Shown here piece by piece: positions 28,061 to 40,475 of a stretch of 64,000 nt of DNA. This stretch comes from Salvelinus alpinus (Eukaryota; Chordata; Actinopteri; Salmoniformes; Salmonidae): contig NC_092087.1 of NCBI RefSeq assembly GCF_045679555.1, positions 81,338,901 to 81,402,900 on the forward strand. Direction: 5' to 3'. Each line of letters starts with the position of its first letter. Position 1 is the first letter of the stretch. The notes under the pieces are model-generated. The model made no database searches. It saw nothing but the letters and a program-made list of their open reading frames with translations, and was not told where the DNA came from. A program made the translations under genes and the position numbers.

Positions 28061-28352
28061 TACACTGCTGCTAATCACTGTTTATTACCTATGCATAGTC
28101 ACTTTACAGATTACCTCCACTAACCTGTCCCCCCGCACATTGACTTGGTACCAGTAACCCCTGTATATAGCCTCGTTATTGTTAAGTCATTTTCATATGT
28201 TACTTTTTGATATATCGATTTTTTTCACATTAGTTTATTTAGTAAATATTTTCTTAACTCTATTTCTTGAACTGAATTGTTGGTTAAGGGCTTGTAAGCA
28301 TTTCACAGTAATGTCTACTATACCTGTTGTGTTCGGTTTGATGTGATTTGAT
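28061..28352 (+). mobile_element. 3' end of a salmonid retroelement (LINE/SINE type)
   Basis: The segment has CATAGTCACTTTAC, CTGTATATAGCCTCG, CATTTCACAGTAATGTCTAC and a terminal GTTTGATGTGATTTGATG. This matches the layout of a very common salmonid retroelement 3' end with a TTTGATT-type tail (recollection). No coding sequence. Confidence 0.55.
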
Positions 28353-28646
28353 GTTGGACAGATGTTGGACAGATGTTCTTGTTGGGTTGCAGTCCATTAG
28401 CAATCTGGCCCTATTTAGTATAATATATTATGGGTTTCTGAGAGTTCTGAATTTGGACCAAGAAGCCGGCTGATTTCCATGTTGGCAGTTGGCAGTGTTG
28501 GAAAGCTAGAACCAGAACCTGGATCTACTGTAGATGCATTGTTGTTTACATGTTTTAACCTTGGTGTTGCACTTTTCTAGGTTCGGGGAGAGTGGGATAA
28601 GTTGAGCCTTTTTTACATTCAGCCTCACCACATCAAGGGAAATATA

Positions 28647-29185
28647 CACTGAGTATACTATACATTAGGAACACCTTCCTAATATTGAGTTGCACCCCCA
28701 AATTTTGCCCTCAGAATGGCCTCAATTTGTCAGGGCATGGACTCTACAAGGTGTTGAAAGAGTTCCACAGGGATGCTGGCCCATGTTGACTCCAGTGCTT
28801 CCCACAGTGTCATGTTGGCTGGATGTCCTTTGGGTGGTGGACCATTCCTGAAACACACAGGAAACTATTTAGCGTGGAAAATCCCAGCAGCGTTGTAGTT
28901 CTTGACACAAACCAGTGCGCCTGGCACCTACTACAATACCCCGTTAAAAGGCACTTAAATCTTTTGTCTTGCCCATTCACCCTCTGAGTGTCACACACAC
29001 ACAATCCATGTCTCAGATGTCTTAAGGCTTAAAAATCCTTATTTAACCTGTCTCCTCCCCTTCATCTACACTGATTGAAGCGGATTTAACAAATGAAATC
29101 ATTAAGAAATCATAGCTTTCGTCTGGATTCACCTGGTCACTCTGTCATGGAAAGAGTTGGTGTTCCTAAGGTTTTGTACACTGTG
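28647..29185. mobile_element. Non-autonomous Tc1-like element
   Basis: The ends CACTGAGTATACTATACATT (28647) and GGTGTTCCTAAGGTTTTGTA...CTGTG (to 29185) are degenerate inverted repeats sharing the TAGGAACACC core, with TA flanks. The 539-bp body contains a decayed remnant around GACTCTACAAGGTGTTG and GCACTTAAATCTTTTGTC but no transposase frame. Confidence 0.8.
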
Positions 29186-29189
29186 TATA

Positions 29190-29905
29190 TAGAGAGCCGA
29201 CCCAAATGACAAGCTCTTAGAAAAAAATAGAAACTATTGGAACCAAGGCTTAAAAAGAACTGGCATTGGCACAAGATGGAGGGAAAGTTGGAACATAACT
29301 AATGAAATTACAGTTAACGAAAATGTATGCTTAATCCAGTATAAACTAATGTATAGAGACAAAATTCACACATTTTATAGCACAAAGGCAGAGTCATACA
29401 TTAAGTATAAAACTAACAATGACTCAATAATCCATGCCTACTGATAATGCTATTAAATCCTAAAGTTATGGGCAGAGTTAGAAAGTTGGCAGTCAGAAGT
29501 ATTACAATGAAAATGACTTTTCATCTGTCTGTCTGCATATTTCAAGACATGGCATATGAGGGCGCAGTGAGACACCCGATGGGTTGGACGATACTTTTCT
29601 CCTCAATCATATTTTAAAAAAGGTATACTTAAAAACAGGAAGTCAACTAATCCTCCATTGTTAACCCTATGGAAAGGTCAAATGCTTTGTTATCTAGATG
29701 TTGAAAGTACGTGGGCGACAGAGAGAGAAGATGCAGTTTGAAGCCATGTGGCGGAGAGTGATGCGGGCGCTGGAGATGGAGGTGTGAGCATGTGGGTCTG
29801 GGCAGGTGTGATGGAGTTGATGTTTGTGCATGTGTCTATATACTGTTGTTTGTATGTGTATATTTTGCAATGTAAATAATAATAATATAGTATTCTTTTT
29901 AACAA
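29190..29905 (+). mobile_element. LINE (L1-like) 3' fragment, decayed
   Basis: Translated pieces such as NYWNQGLKRTGIGTRWRESW, IQYKLMYRDKIHTFY and a late REKMQFEAMWRRV resemble the ORF2 C-terminal region of teleost L1-type LINEs. Stops and frameshifts interrupt every frame. Family assignment rests on residue pattern only. Confidence 0.45.
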
Positions 29906-29920
29906 AGATATCTACATATA

Positions 29921-31038
29921 CACTATATATACAAAAGTATGTGGACACCCCATCAAATGAGTGGATTCGGCTATTTCAGCCACATCCGTTGAAATCGACA
30001 ACACAGCCATGCAATCATGCAATAATAAACAAACACTGGCTGTAGAATTGTCTTACTGAAGAGCACAGTGACTTTCAATGTGGCACCGTAATAGGATGCC
30101 ACCTTTCCAACAAGTCAGTTAGTCAAATTTCTGTCCTGCTTGAGCTGCCCCGGTCAAACATCTAGGAGCAACAACGGCTCAGCCGCAAAGTGGGAGGCAA
30201 CACGAGCTCACAGAATGCGACCGCCGAGTGCTGAAGTGCGTAGCGTGTAAATATTCTCTTTCCTCGTTTGCAACACTCACTACAGAATTCCAAACTGCAT
30301 CTGGAAGCAACGTCAGAACAAGAACTGTTTGTTGGGAGCTTCATGAAATGAGTTTCCATGGCGGAGCAGCCGCACACAAGCCTAAGATCACCACGCACAA
30401 TGCCAAGAGTCGACTGGAGTGGTGTAATGTTCAGCGGCCTGTGGACTATGGAGCAGTGGCAGTCTGGCAGTCCTACGGACACATCTGGGTTTGGCTGATG
30501 CCAGGAGAACGCTACCTGCCCCAATGCATAGTTCCAACTGTAAAGTTTGGTCTGGGGCTGTTTTTCATGGTTCGGGCTAGGCCCCTTAGTTCCAGTGAAG
30601 GGAAATCTTAACGCTACAGCCTACAATGTCATTCTAGATGATTCCGTGCTTCCACCATTGTGGCAACAGTTTGGGGGAAGGCCCTTTCCACAAAGCAAGG
30701 TCCATACAAAAATTATAAATCGATATCGGTGTGGAAGAACTTGACTGGCCTGCACAGAGCCCTGACCTCAACCCCATCAAACACCTTTGGGATGAATTGG
30801 AACGCCGACTGCGAGCCAGGCCTAATCGCCCAACATCAGTGCCTGACCTCAATAATGCTCTTGTGGCTGAGTGGAAGCAAGTCCACGCAGCAATGTTCCA
30901 ACCTCTAGTGGAAAGCCTTCCCAGAAGAGTGGAGGCTGTTATAGCAGCAAAGGGGAGACCAACTCCATATTAATTCCCATGATTTTGGAATAAGATGTGT
31001 CAAGGAGCAGGTGTACACAAACTTTTGGTCATGTAGTG
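29921..31038 (+). mobile_element. Tc1-like DNA transposon, degenerate
   Basis: Left end CACTATATATACAAAAGTAT, right end ACAAACTTTTGGTCATGTAG ending at 31038, flanked by TA on both sides. Length is 1118 bp. A broken transposase lies on the plus strand. Confidence 0.88.
30170..30970 (+). pseudogene. Tc1-like transposase, frameshifted
   Basis: Recognisable pieces in order are [73 protein letters not shown] and [20 protein letters not shown]. They lie in different frames. The last motif reads NPIK where the catalytic Glu (NPIE) is expected, and the block holding the second catalytic Asp is scrambled. The product cannot be active. The C-terminal 80 codons (30731-30973) are still open. Confidence 0.82.
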
Positions 31039-31146
31039 TATTTCAGGATGTTGTGTATCCCTGGAAATAATCAAAATTCATAAACATTCCAGTTTGGTAA
31101 ACATCGCTTGTACAAAAAAAGTGCTCTCCTGGCTGAACTTACCCAG

Positions 31147-32281
31147 GGTATGGGGTAAGCTGAGCCGTGGGACAGGGTATGGGGTAAGTTGAGCCGTGGG
31201 ACAGGGTATGGGGTAAGTTGAGCCGTGGGACAGGATATGGGGTAAGTTGAGCCTTGGGACAGGGTATGGGGTAAGTTGAGCCGTGGGACAGGGTATGTGG
31301 TAAGTAGAGCCGTGGGACAGGGTATGTGGTAAGTAGAGCCGTGGGACAGGGTATGGGGAAAGTTGAGCCGTGGGACAGGGTATAGGGTAAGTTGAGCCGT
31401 GGGACAGGGTATGGGGTAAGTTGAGCCGTGGGACAGGGTATGGGGTAAGTTGAGCCTTGGGACAGGATATGTGGTAAGCTGAGCCATGGGACAGGGTATG
31501 GGGTAAGTTGAGCCGTGGGACAGGATATGTGGTAAGCTGAGCCGTGGGACAGGGTATGGGGTAAGTTGAGCCTTGGGACAGGATATGTGGTAAGCTGAGC
31601 CGTGGGACAGGGTATGGGGTAAGTTGAGCCGTGGGACAGGGTATGGGGTAAGTTGAGCCTTGGGACAGGATATGGGGTAAGTTGAGCCGTGGGACAGGGT
31701 ATGGGGTAAGTTGAGCTGTGGGACAGGGTGTGTGGTAAGTTGAGCCGTGGGACAGGGTGTGTGGTAAGTTGAGCCGTGGGACAGGGTATGGGGTAAGTTG
31801 AGCCATGGGACAGGGTATAGGGTAAGTTGAGCCGTGGGACAGGGTATGTAGTAAGTTGAGCCGTGGGACAGGGTATAGGGTAAGTTGAGCCGTGGGACAG
31901 GGTATGGGGTAAGTTGAGCCGTGGGACAGGGTATAGGATAAGTTGAGCCGTGGGACAGGGTATGTGGTAAGTAGAGCCGTGGGACAGGGTATAGGGTAAG
32001 TTGAGCCGTGGGACAGGGTATAGGATAAGTTGAGCCGTGGGACAGGGTATGGGGTAAGTTGAGCCGTGGGACAGGGTATGGGGTAAGTTGAGCCATGGGA
32101 CAGGGTATGGGGTAAGTTGAGCCATGGGACAGGGTATGGGGTAAGTTGAGCCGTGGGACAGGGTATGTGGTAAGTTGAGCCGTGGGACAGGGTATGTGGT
32201 AAGTTGAGCCGTGGGACAGGGTATGAGGTAAGTTGAGCCGTGGGACAAGTTATAGGGTAAGTTGAGCCGTGGGACAGGGTA
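31147..32281. repeat. 29-bp satellite built on a transposon-end motif
   Basis: About 39 units of GTATGGGGTAAGTTGAGCC plus GTGGGACAGG. The core GGGGTAAGTTGAGCC is the inner part of the 28585/32985 terminal repeats. The minus strand has no stops and the unit is not a multiple of three, so three minus frames stay open (341-369 codons); these are not genes. Each unit contains GGTAAGT, a good 5' splice-site match on the plus strand. Confidence 0.95.
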
Positions 32282-33992
32282 CGTTAAGCTGCCTACAATT
32301 TTCTGTACTGAATTAAATATATTACCACAACATTTTTAAAACCATGTCTATCTTTATTTCCCAAACACAATTCCACACAATCACAATCGCTTTTTTGTCT
32401 TTTAATCTTGTTAAGCATCTTTTAACACAGGTCTAACACCAAACAAACACGTTTAACATAGGCCAGGCCCTGGTGTTACCTAATATCCCAGCAATAATAC
32501 CTTGCATTACGCCATGGAAGAAAACATTTCAGTTTGCTCAATTTTCCATTGTCTCAGCCATTGTCCCCTACGTATCCCATGGCCGGTGTCTCAACTTACC
32601 CCAAGACAAACATTTTCAATATATTTGCCCACACAGTTACACGGATGCACTTTCATACTACTGTAGGTTTAGGACGTCAAATTAAAGCTTATAGAGAGCC
32701 CAACTGTAGAGCCCAACTGTAGAGCCCAACTGATGTATAGAACAGCCTAATGATCTACTTTGGTTTAGATACAAGCATCACGAGACCTCTAACACAATCA
32801 ATTCATTTCACTTGGTGAAAATCTGTTTTTTGGACCAAACTTACTTACCACTTTTTCTTCCTTCTCAGACTCCATGAGATGACCTCTTCCTAAATATTTG
32901 GTCAAATGATTCATTTGGTTTATGGTTTCCTGGAAACAAAGGTGGCTCAACTTACCCCTTGGGCTCAACTTACCCCACTCTCCCCTACAGTTTGAGCATG
33001 TTATTTAGTCAAAGGGTGTGGTTTCTGAAAGGACCAACGTGAAACAAGTTGGCAAAGTCAATGGTGGCAGTTCGCAATGTTGGAATGCTTTCTCACTTGG
33101 TTACATTCCAAATACCTGAGAGCTCAGTCAGATGTCTGCCTCTATTTAGTATTCAATATTCTGGAGTCAGAGGTGTGCTTTCTACTGTAGCTGCTAATGT
33201 CTGATCTGTATCAAAGCTTCTTCTTTTTGTGTTGCAGTTCTGCACATCTGGTGTAGATGATCATTCTGGCTGTGTTTCTGGCTGTTGGGAGATGGAGTCC
33301 CAGGGATAAGATGGGGAGCTACAGCGCTTTCTGTTAGAATGAAAGCCGATCATCTGGCAAAGGATTGAGGGATGAGCCATGGCGTTTGTGTGATGTGTGT
33401 GTGTGGAGGTGTTAAGGTGATGTGTGTGTGTGTGTGTGTGTGTCGGTGTGTGGTTATTTAAAAGTTGGTGGTGTGTTCTCAATGTGTGTGTATTTGTGTT
33501 GTGTGTCCGTGACTCGTGTGTGTGAGTTATGTGTGGGAGGACTGGTGCCTCGCCGGCACCCTTGAGGAAAGTTACATTCTGTGCTGCAAATGGAGCATGA
33601 CTTCCCTCTAATCCCAGCAGCAGAGTGAGTTATCCCAATTTACACAAAGTGAGTTAAACCAACTTAGTTATTTGCAGTGACTGAAAATATGATTTTCTCC
33701 AACCCCCTCTTTGTCTCCCACACGTTGCCACATGAGGCCCACACTTTCACACGTTCTCATGTTCACTCACACATTCATACACACCATAAACAACACAAAC
33801 ACACATGCACGCACACACGCACACACACACACACACAAACACACACAGTCAGGGTCAGACCAGAGATGACCTTGATGCTGTGAATCAGACAGACAGGCAC
33901 GTTGAGGGGCCACCTCTTGCCCAGTCAGGACCCCACGACGCAGCCCACCCACTCTATAAAGACCCCCACAGGGTTTGCACAGGAGGGAGGAA
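32282..33992. other. No gene seen
   Basis: Includes the right end of the inverted-repeat element (to 32985). GAGCCCAACTGTA repeats three times near 32697-32730. Segments near 33040-33290 resemble 27925-28060 and 28380-28560 (GTTGCAGTT and CTATTTAGTAT motifs), indicating dispersed copies of one local unit. Short TG runs lie near 33390-33450. No coding exon recognised. Confidence 0.5.
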
Positions 33993-34108
<116 letters not shown>

Positions 34109-34330
34109 TAGGGCTGACTGCAATCTGATACATCTCTCAGATGTAATCGATCCATACATACCCTCTGTAATCAACATAATGGAGAACGTAACACAAACAA
34201 ACCATCACCGTGACCCCCTGTGTTGATTCCCCCCCCCCTCCCACCTTTATCCCTCTTTCCTCTCTCCCTCCCCCCTCTATTTTTCAGTTAGTGTAAATGA
34301 AAGACAGATGAATACCCCCATTAGGATTTC
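34109..34330. other. No gene seen
   Basis: C-rich and ordinary sequence between the TG tract and the local duplication. Confidence 0.5.
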
Positions 34331-34706
34331 ATGGTGGCTGGTTCAATGGGAAGCTGTTTATGTTTGCTGTGTAGTGGACCTTCTACAGTAGGGCCTCTGT
34401 TTGATCCAAAATGGCCTCCTTGTTTCACGGTGGCTGGTTCAATAGGGAGCTGTTTTTCACAGGAGGTTGGTGGCATCTTAATTTGGGAGAACGGGCTCAT
34501 GGTAATGGCTGGAGCAGAATAAGTGGAATGGTATCAAATACATCAAACACAGGCTTTCCAGGTGTTTGATGCCATTCCATTTGCGCCGTTCCGGCTATTA
34601 TTATGAGCCGTCCTCATAATTATGCCTCCTGTGCTGTTTATGTTTTCTGTGTAGTGGACCTTCTACAGTAGGGCTCTGTTTGATCCAAAATGGCCTCCTG
34701 GTTTTG
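34331..34706. repeat. Local duplication split by a MITE
   Basis: The segment from GGTGGCTGGTTCAAT through TGATCCAAAATGGCCTCC occurs at about 34331-34422. It is repeated as 34429-34457 plus 34633-34706. The second copy is interrupted by the MITE at 34458-34633. Confidence 0.75.
34458..34633. mobile_element. Palindromic MITE
   Basis: The ends CACAGGAGG and CCTCCTGTG are exact inverted repeats. The interior also folds back: GGAATGGTATCAAATACATC with GTGTTTGATGCCATTCC, and CGGGCTCATGGTAATGGCTG with CGGCTATTATTATGAGCCG. It is a 176-base hairpin with no coding capacity. Confidence 0.85.
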
Positions 34707-35592
<886 letters not shown>

Positions 35593-35605
35593 CTCCTGGT
35601 ATCAC

Positions 35606-36475
35606 TGAATAAAAATATAACATTTAAAGTGTTGGTCCCATGAAATGAAAGAAAAAGCCATATCTCTGTCCAGTGTCTGTGTTCTTTTGCCCTTCTTAAT
35701 CTTGTCTTTTTATTGGACAGTCTGAGATATGGCTTTTTCTTTGCAACTCTGCCTAGAAGGCCAGCATCCCGGAGTCGCCTCTTCACTGTTGACGTTGAGA
35801 CTGGTGTTTTGCGGGTGCTATTTAATGAAGCTGCCAGTTGAGGACTTGTGAGGTGTCTGTTTGTCAAACCAGACACTCTAATGTACTTGTCGTCTTGCTC
35901 AGTTGTGCACCGGGGCCTAGTACACAGCGTTGAGTAGTACACCGGGAGTAGTACACAGCGTTGTACGAGATCTTCAGTTTCTTGGCAATTTCTTGCATGG
36001 AATAGCCTTCATTTCTCAGAACAAGAATAGATTGACGAATTTCAGAAGAAAAGTCTTTGTTTCTGTCCATTTTGAGCCTGTAATCGAACCCACAAATGCT
36101 GATGCTCCAGATACTCAACTAGTCTGAAGAAGTCCAGTTTTATTGCTTATTTAATCAGCATAACAGTTTTCAGCTGTGCTAACATAATTGCAAAAGATTT
36201 TCTAATGATCAATTAGCCTTTTAAAATGATAAACTTGGATTAGCTAACACAACGTGCCATTGGAACACAGGAGTGATGGTTGCTGATAATGGGCCTCTGT
36301 ACGCCTATGTAGATATTCCATTTGAAAAAATCCAGCTACAATAGTCATTTACAACATCAACAATGTCTACACTGTATTTCTGATCAATTTGATGTTATTT
36401 TAATGGACAAAAAATGTGCTTTTCTTTAAAAAACAAGGACATTTCTAAGTGGCCCCAAACTTCTGAACGGTTGTG
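35606..36475 (-). mobile_element. Truncated Tc1-like transposon joined to a second Tc1-type end
   Basis: The right terminus (TTCTAAGTGGCCCCAAACTT...GGTTGTG, ending 36475, TA next) and about 800 bases of 5' element sequence are present. The transposase half stops near 35667, where an unrelated Tc1-type end (GTGTTGGTCCCATG at about 35627-35642) is joined. A 19-bp inverted repeat, 35648-35666 with 35724-35742, marks the junction. Confidence 0.7.
35676..36072 (-). pseudogene. N-terminal part of a Tc1-like transposase
   Basis: The start MDRNKDFSSEIRQSILVLRN near 36072 is followed by a helix-turn-helix (SMQEIAKKLKISYNAVYYS). After a deletion and frame change it continues with DDKYIRVSGLTNRHLTSPQL and STVKRRLRDAGLLGRVAKKK. 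This covers the paired-like DNA-binding region only. The DDE catalytic domain is absent. Confidence 0.8.
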
Positions 36476-36924
36476 TAGGTAATAGGGTGGCATTTGCTAC
36501 ACAGCCTGTTCCTAGGGCAACGTTCCTGGATTTAATCAAGTCCATTTGCACAATACAATACATCCATTCCTCTCTCAAACAGCCCCAATCCATCCAATGG
36601 ACCATGTTACTACCAAAGACATGCTAAAGAAACCAAGCCAAACCAATACAACGGCATTAAGGGAGAACAACATGGCATCATTCAATGTTAATCTGAGCGC
36701 TAAGTGGGTGAGTTAAAGGTGAAGAATGCCATGGCAGTGATGTGAGATGGGAGGGAGGAGTTTCATTGACAGGGGATTAAGGAGATAGCTCCGTGCATGG
36801 TGTAGGGAGGCTTGGGGCGTTGCGTGAGTCTCTAAATAGGCCTCTGGATGTCTTTTTGGCGGGACTGATGGATTCATCTCCTTCTGTTTTGCTTTCTCTT
36901 TCTCTCTGTCCACTGTTGGAGAAA
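36476..36924. other. No gene seen
   Basis: Begins with AATAGGGTGGCATTTGCTAC, a fragment of the same MITE type as near 13217. The rest is unremarkable. Confidence 0.5.
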
Positions 36925-37372
36925 AGAAGACTGACTGTCTTGAGGCTCTCTCTCTCTCTCCGTCTGAGAAAGACTGACTGTCTTGGGCTGTCGTGAGGCT
37001 CTCTCCGTCTGAGAAAGACTGACTGTCTTGGGCTGTCGTGAGGCTCTCTCTCTCTCCGTCTGAGAAAGACTGACTGTCTTGGGCTGTCTTGAGGCTCTCT
37101 CTCTCAGTCTGAGAAAGACTGACAGTCTTGGGCTGTCTTGAGGCTCTCTCTCTCTCCGTCTGAGGAAGAATGACTGTCGAGCTGCCTTGAGGCTCGCTCT
37201 CTCTCCGTCTGAGAAAGACTGACTGTCTTGGGCTGTCTTGAGGCCCTCTCTCTCAGTCTGAGAAAGACTGACAGTCTTGGGCTGTCTTGAAGCTCTCTCT
37301 CTCTCCGTCTTAGGAAGAATGACTGTCGAGCTGCCTTGAGGCTCTCTCTCTCTCCGTCTGAGAAAGACTGCT
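36925..37372. repeat. Irregular minisatellite, 45-57-bp units
   Basis: Eight or so copies of GTCTGAGAAAGACTGACTGT plus CTTGGGCTGTCTTGAGG and a variable (CT)n part. The length of the CT part accounts for the irregular period. Confidence 0.9.
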
Positions 37373-40300
37373 GAGTGTTTTGCTGGTTGTAATAGTTTTC
37401 CTAACTATATAGCGCAGAATCCATCTGAAAGCTTCGCCCCGATACAGTGAAATCTTCACTCATAACCAATTTACTTTACCCATGATGGTTGTGTCTCCCT
37501 TTGCCAATAGCATTATATTTTATTGTGCCTTGTTCAATCTAACCACCTGTAACTGATAAGCTGGGCTGTGTGCCTGCACAGATAGACAAAGAGGGTTACG
37601 CCCTTGGAAAGAGAGTGGATAATCTCTTCCAACTGATTTTTATTACCCTGCAGTCTACTATTAAACGATTTACGTGCTGAGTAGGGGTGTGTGTGAGGTC
37701 ATAAGCACACACACACACACACACACACACATGTTCAAACACTCCCCCTTCCCTCTCACATCTGTTTCACCGTCGGACCGTGTCCTGTTCCAACACTTAA
37801 ACATTTAATCAGTGATCCCCAACAGACGTTCCAGCAGCAGACACACACAGTCAACCAACCAGCCAACCAGCCAGCCAACCAGCCAGTCAGTCTAGGGGGT
37901 CCAGCCTATCTGCTCCGGGCTTCTTTCTCATATTCCTGCCCAGTTTGATCCATATACCGTACCTACCCTGCCTCTCAATATTATAGCCGTATACTTAATG
38001 TCCCTCTGGGCACACACTGGTTGAATCAACGTTGTTTCCACGTCATTTCAATGTTATTACATTGAACCAACAGTATGTGCCACAGTTTTCCTGTCTTTAC
38101 ATGACTAAACCCTTGTACTAAGGATTCACACACAAGGAGGGCAGGAGTCCGCATGAGAGCATAACTGACCTTGTCTGGCCCGTCACCATGACAACGTCAT
38201 TACAGCCCCGTTGTTTAGCACCTGCTAAGACAGCCCGTAGTACACAATGCTAAGCCACACACTCATACACACACCAGGCTAGACCAGAGAGGCTCAGGGA
38301 GTAGCTAACAAGACTAAACATTTCAACAGAGTGTAATTTGGATGGAGGGACACAATGTCCTTTGTGTTGAGAGGAAAGTGTGTGTGGATGGAGACCATGC
38401 ATGGAGGGACATGAAGACACACACACAGGGAGGGACAAACAACGTTTTGAGGCTCTACAGGGAGATAGTTGTGTGAAAGGACAGGAAGTGTACTGGTGTT
38501 TTCTTTCAATGTACTGGGGCTTGTCAAACATGAGCAGAATAGAGGCCATACATAAGGGGAAATAGTACCGATGTACTAGAAGGCCATTTCATGTGAGAGT
38601 AGAAGATGAGTTGTATAATAATATATATTAACATAGAAAGTTTTCCATTTAAGTGTCTTCACCTTATGTACAGGAAGTGGCACTCCAAGGCAACATTTTC
38701 CTCCACATTATAATTTGCAAATGTATAAGATATTCTTTATTCCTCCAACCTCAGTTTTCTGTCTGGCCTTTTCCCACCAGCGCCAGGAAATGAAAGAAAG
38801 GTCGCCCGTAGGAAAAAGCGAAACCGGAACACTGGAAAACTGGACAACATTTGTTTGTGAATCCACAGGGAAAGCACAATTATTGATCTGAAAACAAATA
38901 GTCCTTATTTGAAGTCTCTCGCCCAGCCCTAACCACACCCACCCACACACACGCACCCACACACACACACACACACATTTGAAACACACACACACATTTG
39001 AAGTCTACCTCACTTAGCCCTAACCAACCCACAGGAAACCACACGTCTCAGAGTGACAGGGATACATGGTGCCCATATACTCCCATCAGGTTCCAAGCTG
39101 GTGACAGAAAACAGACGTCCACAGCTGTGTTTGACGTCATGCTTTGGTTTCTCCACACACAGCACACGCCCGGGAGTATTGAATGATCTCTGGTGAAGTC
39201 AGTACATAATGCCCTTGGTGAGGTTTGGCAGGAACACTTAACCTCCTAATTTCAGCCTCACAAATAACATGATCCCAAGTCTATCATAGATAGGTTAACC
39301 GTTATTCCCATCATAGATACAATTAACAACCAATGATGAGCTTATCAGCTTTTATAATACTTATTGCATCATATCAACTGGCATTTCCCTTGACTTAAGA
39401 CCAAAAAAAAGTAGGTTGGTCCTTCAGTTGGTTCTACCAACTACAGTCTACTCTTTCCCTCCCTGTGCGCCAAAAACAATTTATCTGTTATCTCCTAACG
39501 TCTCTTTACGCCCCTTTTCTCCTCTCCTCCCTCCCTCACCTCTCTCTCTCTCCCACTTCCCAGGACATGGAGGGCACGTCTAAACCTGTCTCTCATTCGG
39601 CCACGGCAACAGCCAATAAAAGCCAGGCTTGTTGCCTGGGTGGGTGGCGGTGGAAATTCAATAAGTCAATTGTCATCTACTTGAAGCCTGAGAGGAAAAG
39701 CCTTAAGGTTTTCCAGACATTTCCTGAGGGAGGGATGGAGGGAGGGGATTAGGTGAAAGAGAGGTGGTAGAAGTAGGAAAGGGTTTAGCCTAGGTAGAAG
39801 AAAGGGGGAGAGTGGAGGAGAGGGAGGTTGGACGTTTGGTGGAAGAGAGGGAAGGAGAGGAGAGAGGGGAGAGGGGGGAGGGTAGGGAGGTGGGAGGGGG
39901 TTACCCAAAATAGCTAAACACTCCAATACATCCCCCCTTGTCTTGTCCCTACACGAGGGCATATAAAGAGTGTTTGTGCGTGGACACTACATACCCCATT
40001 CCTCCAGGTTCAAAGGTCTTGCTGGGGGGTGAGGGATCAGGGGGAACCAGCCCCCTGGCTGTGGAGCAGTTTAAAGTAGGCTTTGTGTAGCCAGGACGGT
40101 GTGTGAGGAGTAGGATGAACGTGAATGGGACAGAGTTTTGAGTGCTGGGGAATGAGGTCTTTGGGAAGAGACTGTCATGTAAAACCTCTTTGATCTTAAC
40201 AATGGTGGCAGATATTTTATTTTCCCTCAAACTGAATAAAATGGAAACATTGATTATATTATTCTAGATAATGCAAGACATTAGTGAAACCATCTTTTCT

Positions 40301-40475
40301 GTATATTTATGGGCAGTGAACAGTATGTTTGTATATAGGCCATGTGCGTGGGTGTGTGCGTACTTGCGTGTGTGTGGAAGGTCCAGTGGAGGACCTGCTA
40401 TTGTTTTCTTATACAAACACTACGCTCCTCTCTAAACCCAAAGCAGCTGTTTCTGACTACAGCTCTGAATACGTT
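37373..40475. other. About 3.1 kb without a recognised gene
   Basis: Contains a (CA)n run at 37708-37731, a CCAACCAGCCAGCCAACCAG tract at 37853-37888 and a MITE-like segment near 38010-38080 (TGGTTGAATCAACGTTGTTT). It also has CA tracts near 38939-38995 and a purine-rich block at 39720-39900. A CT-rich stretch ending in CCCAG at about 39541-39563 could act as a splice acceptor, but the following frame has no recognisable domain. Confidence 0.45.

Larger units (their letters stand above)
28585..32985. mobile_element. Inverted-repeat element with nested insertions and an internal satellite
   Basis: A 24-base terminal motif at 28585-28608 (starting GGGGAGAGTGGG, ending GTTGAGCC) is mirrored at 32962-32985 with one mismatch. 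A second partial copy, TTGGGCTCAACTTACCCC overlap aside, lies just inside at 32943-32958 (TGGCTCAACTTACCCC). No transposase for it is visible; the interior is occupied by two Tc1-type elements, a LINE fragment and a 29-bp satellite. I could not identify a clear target duplication, so the boundaries and the class are inference. Confidence 0.5.

Noticed and set aside
31071..32248. Three overlapping minus-strand frames of 242-369 codons, Pro/Thr/Leu/Ser-rich
   Set aside because: By-product of the 29-bp satellite; same peptide in every frame.
39541..39752. Possible host exon after a CT-rich tract ending in CAG
   Set aside because: The frame (MEGTSKPVSHSATATANKSQ onward) has no recognisable domain and no clear donor; nothing links it to hmox2.
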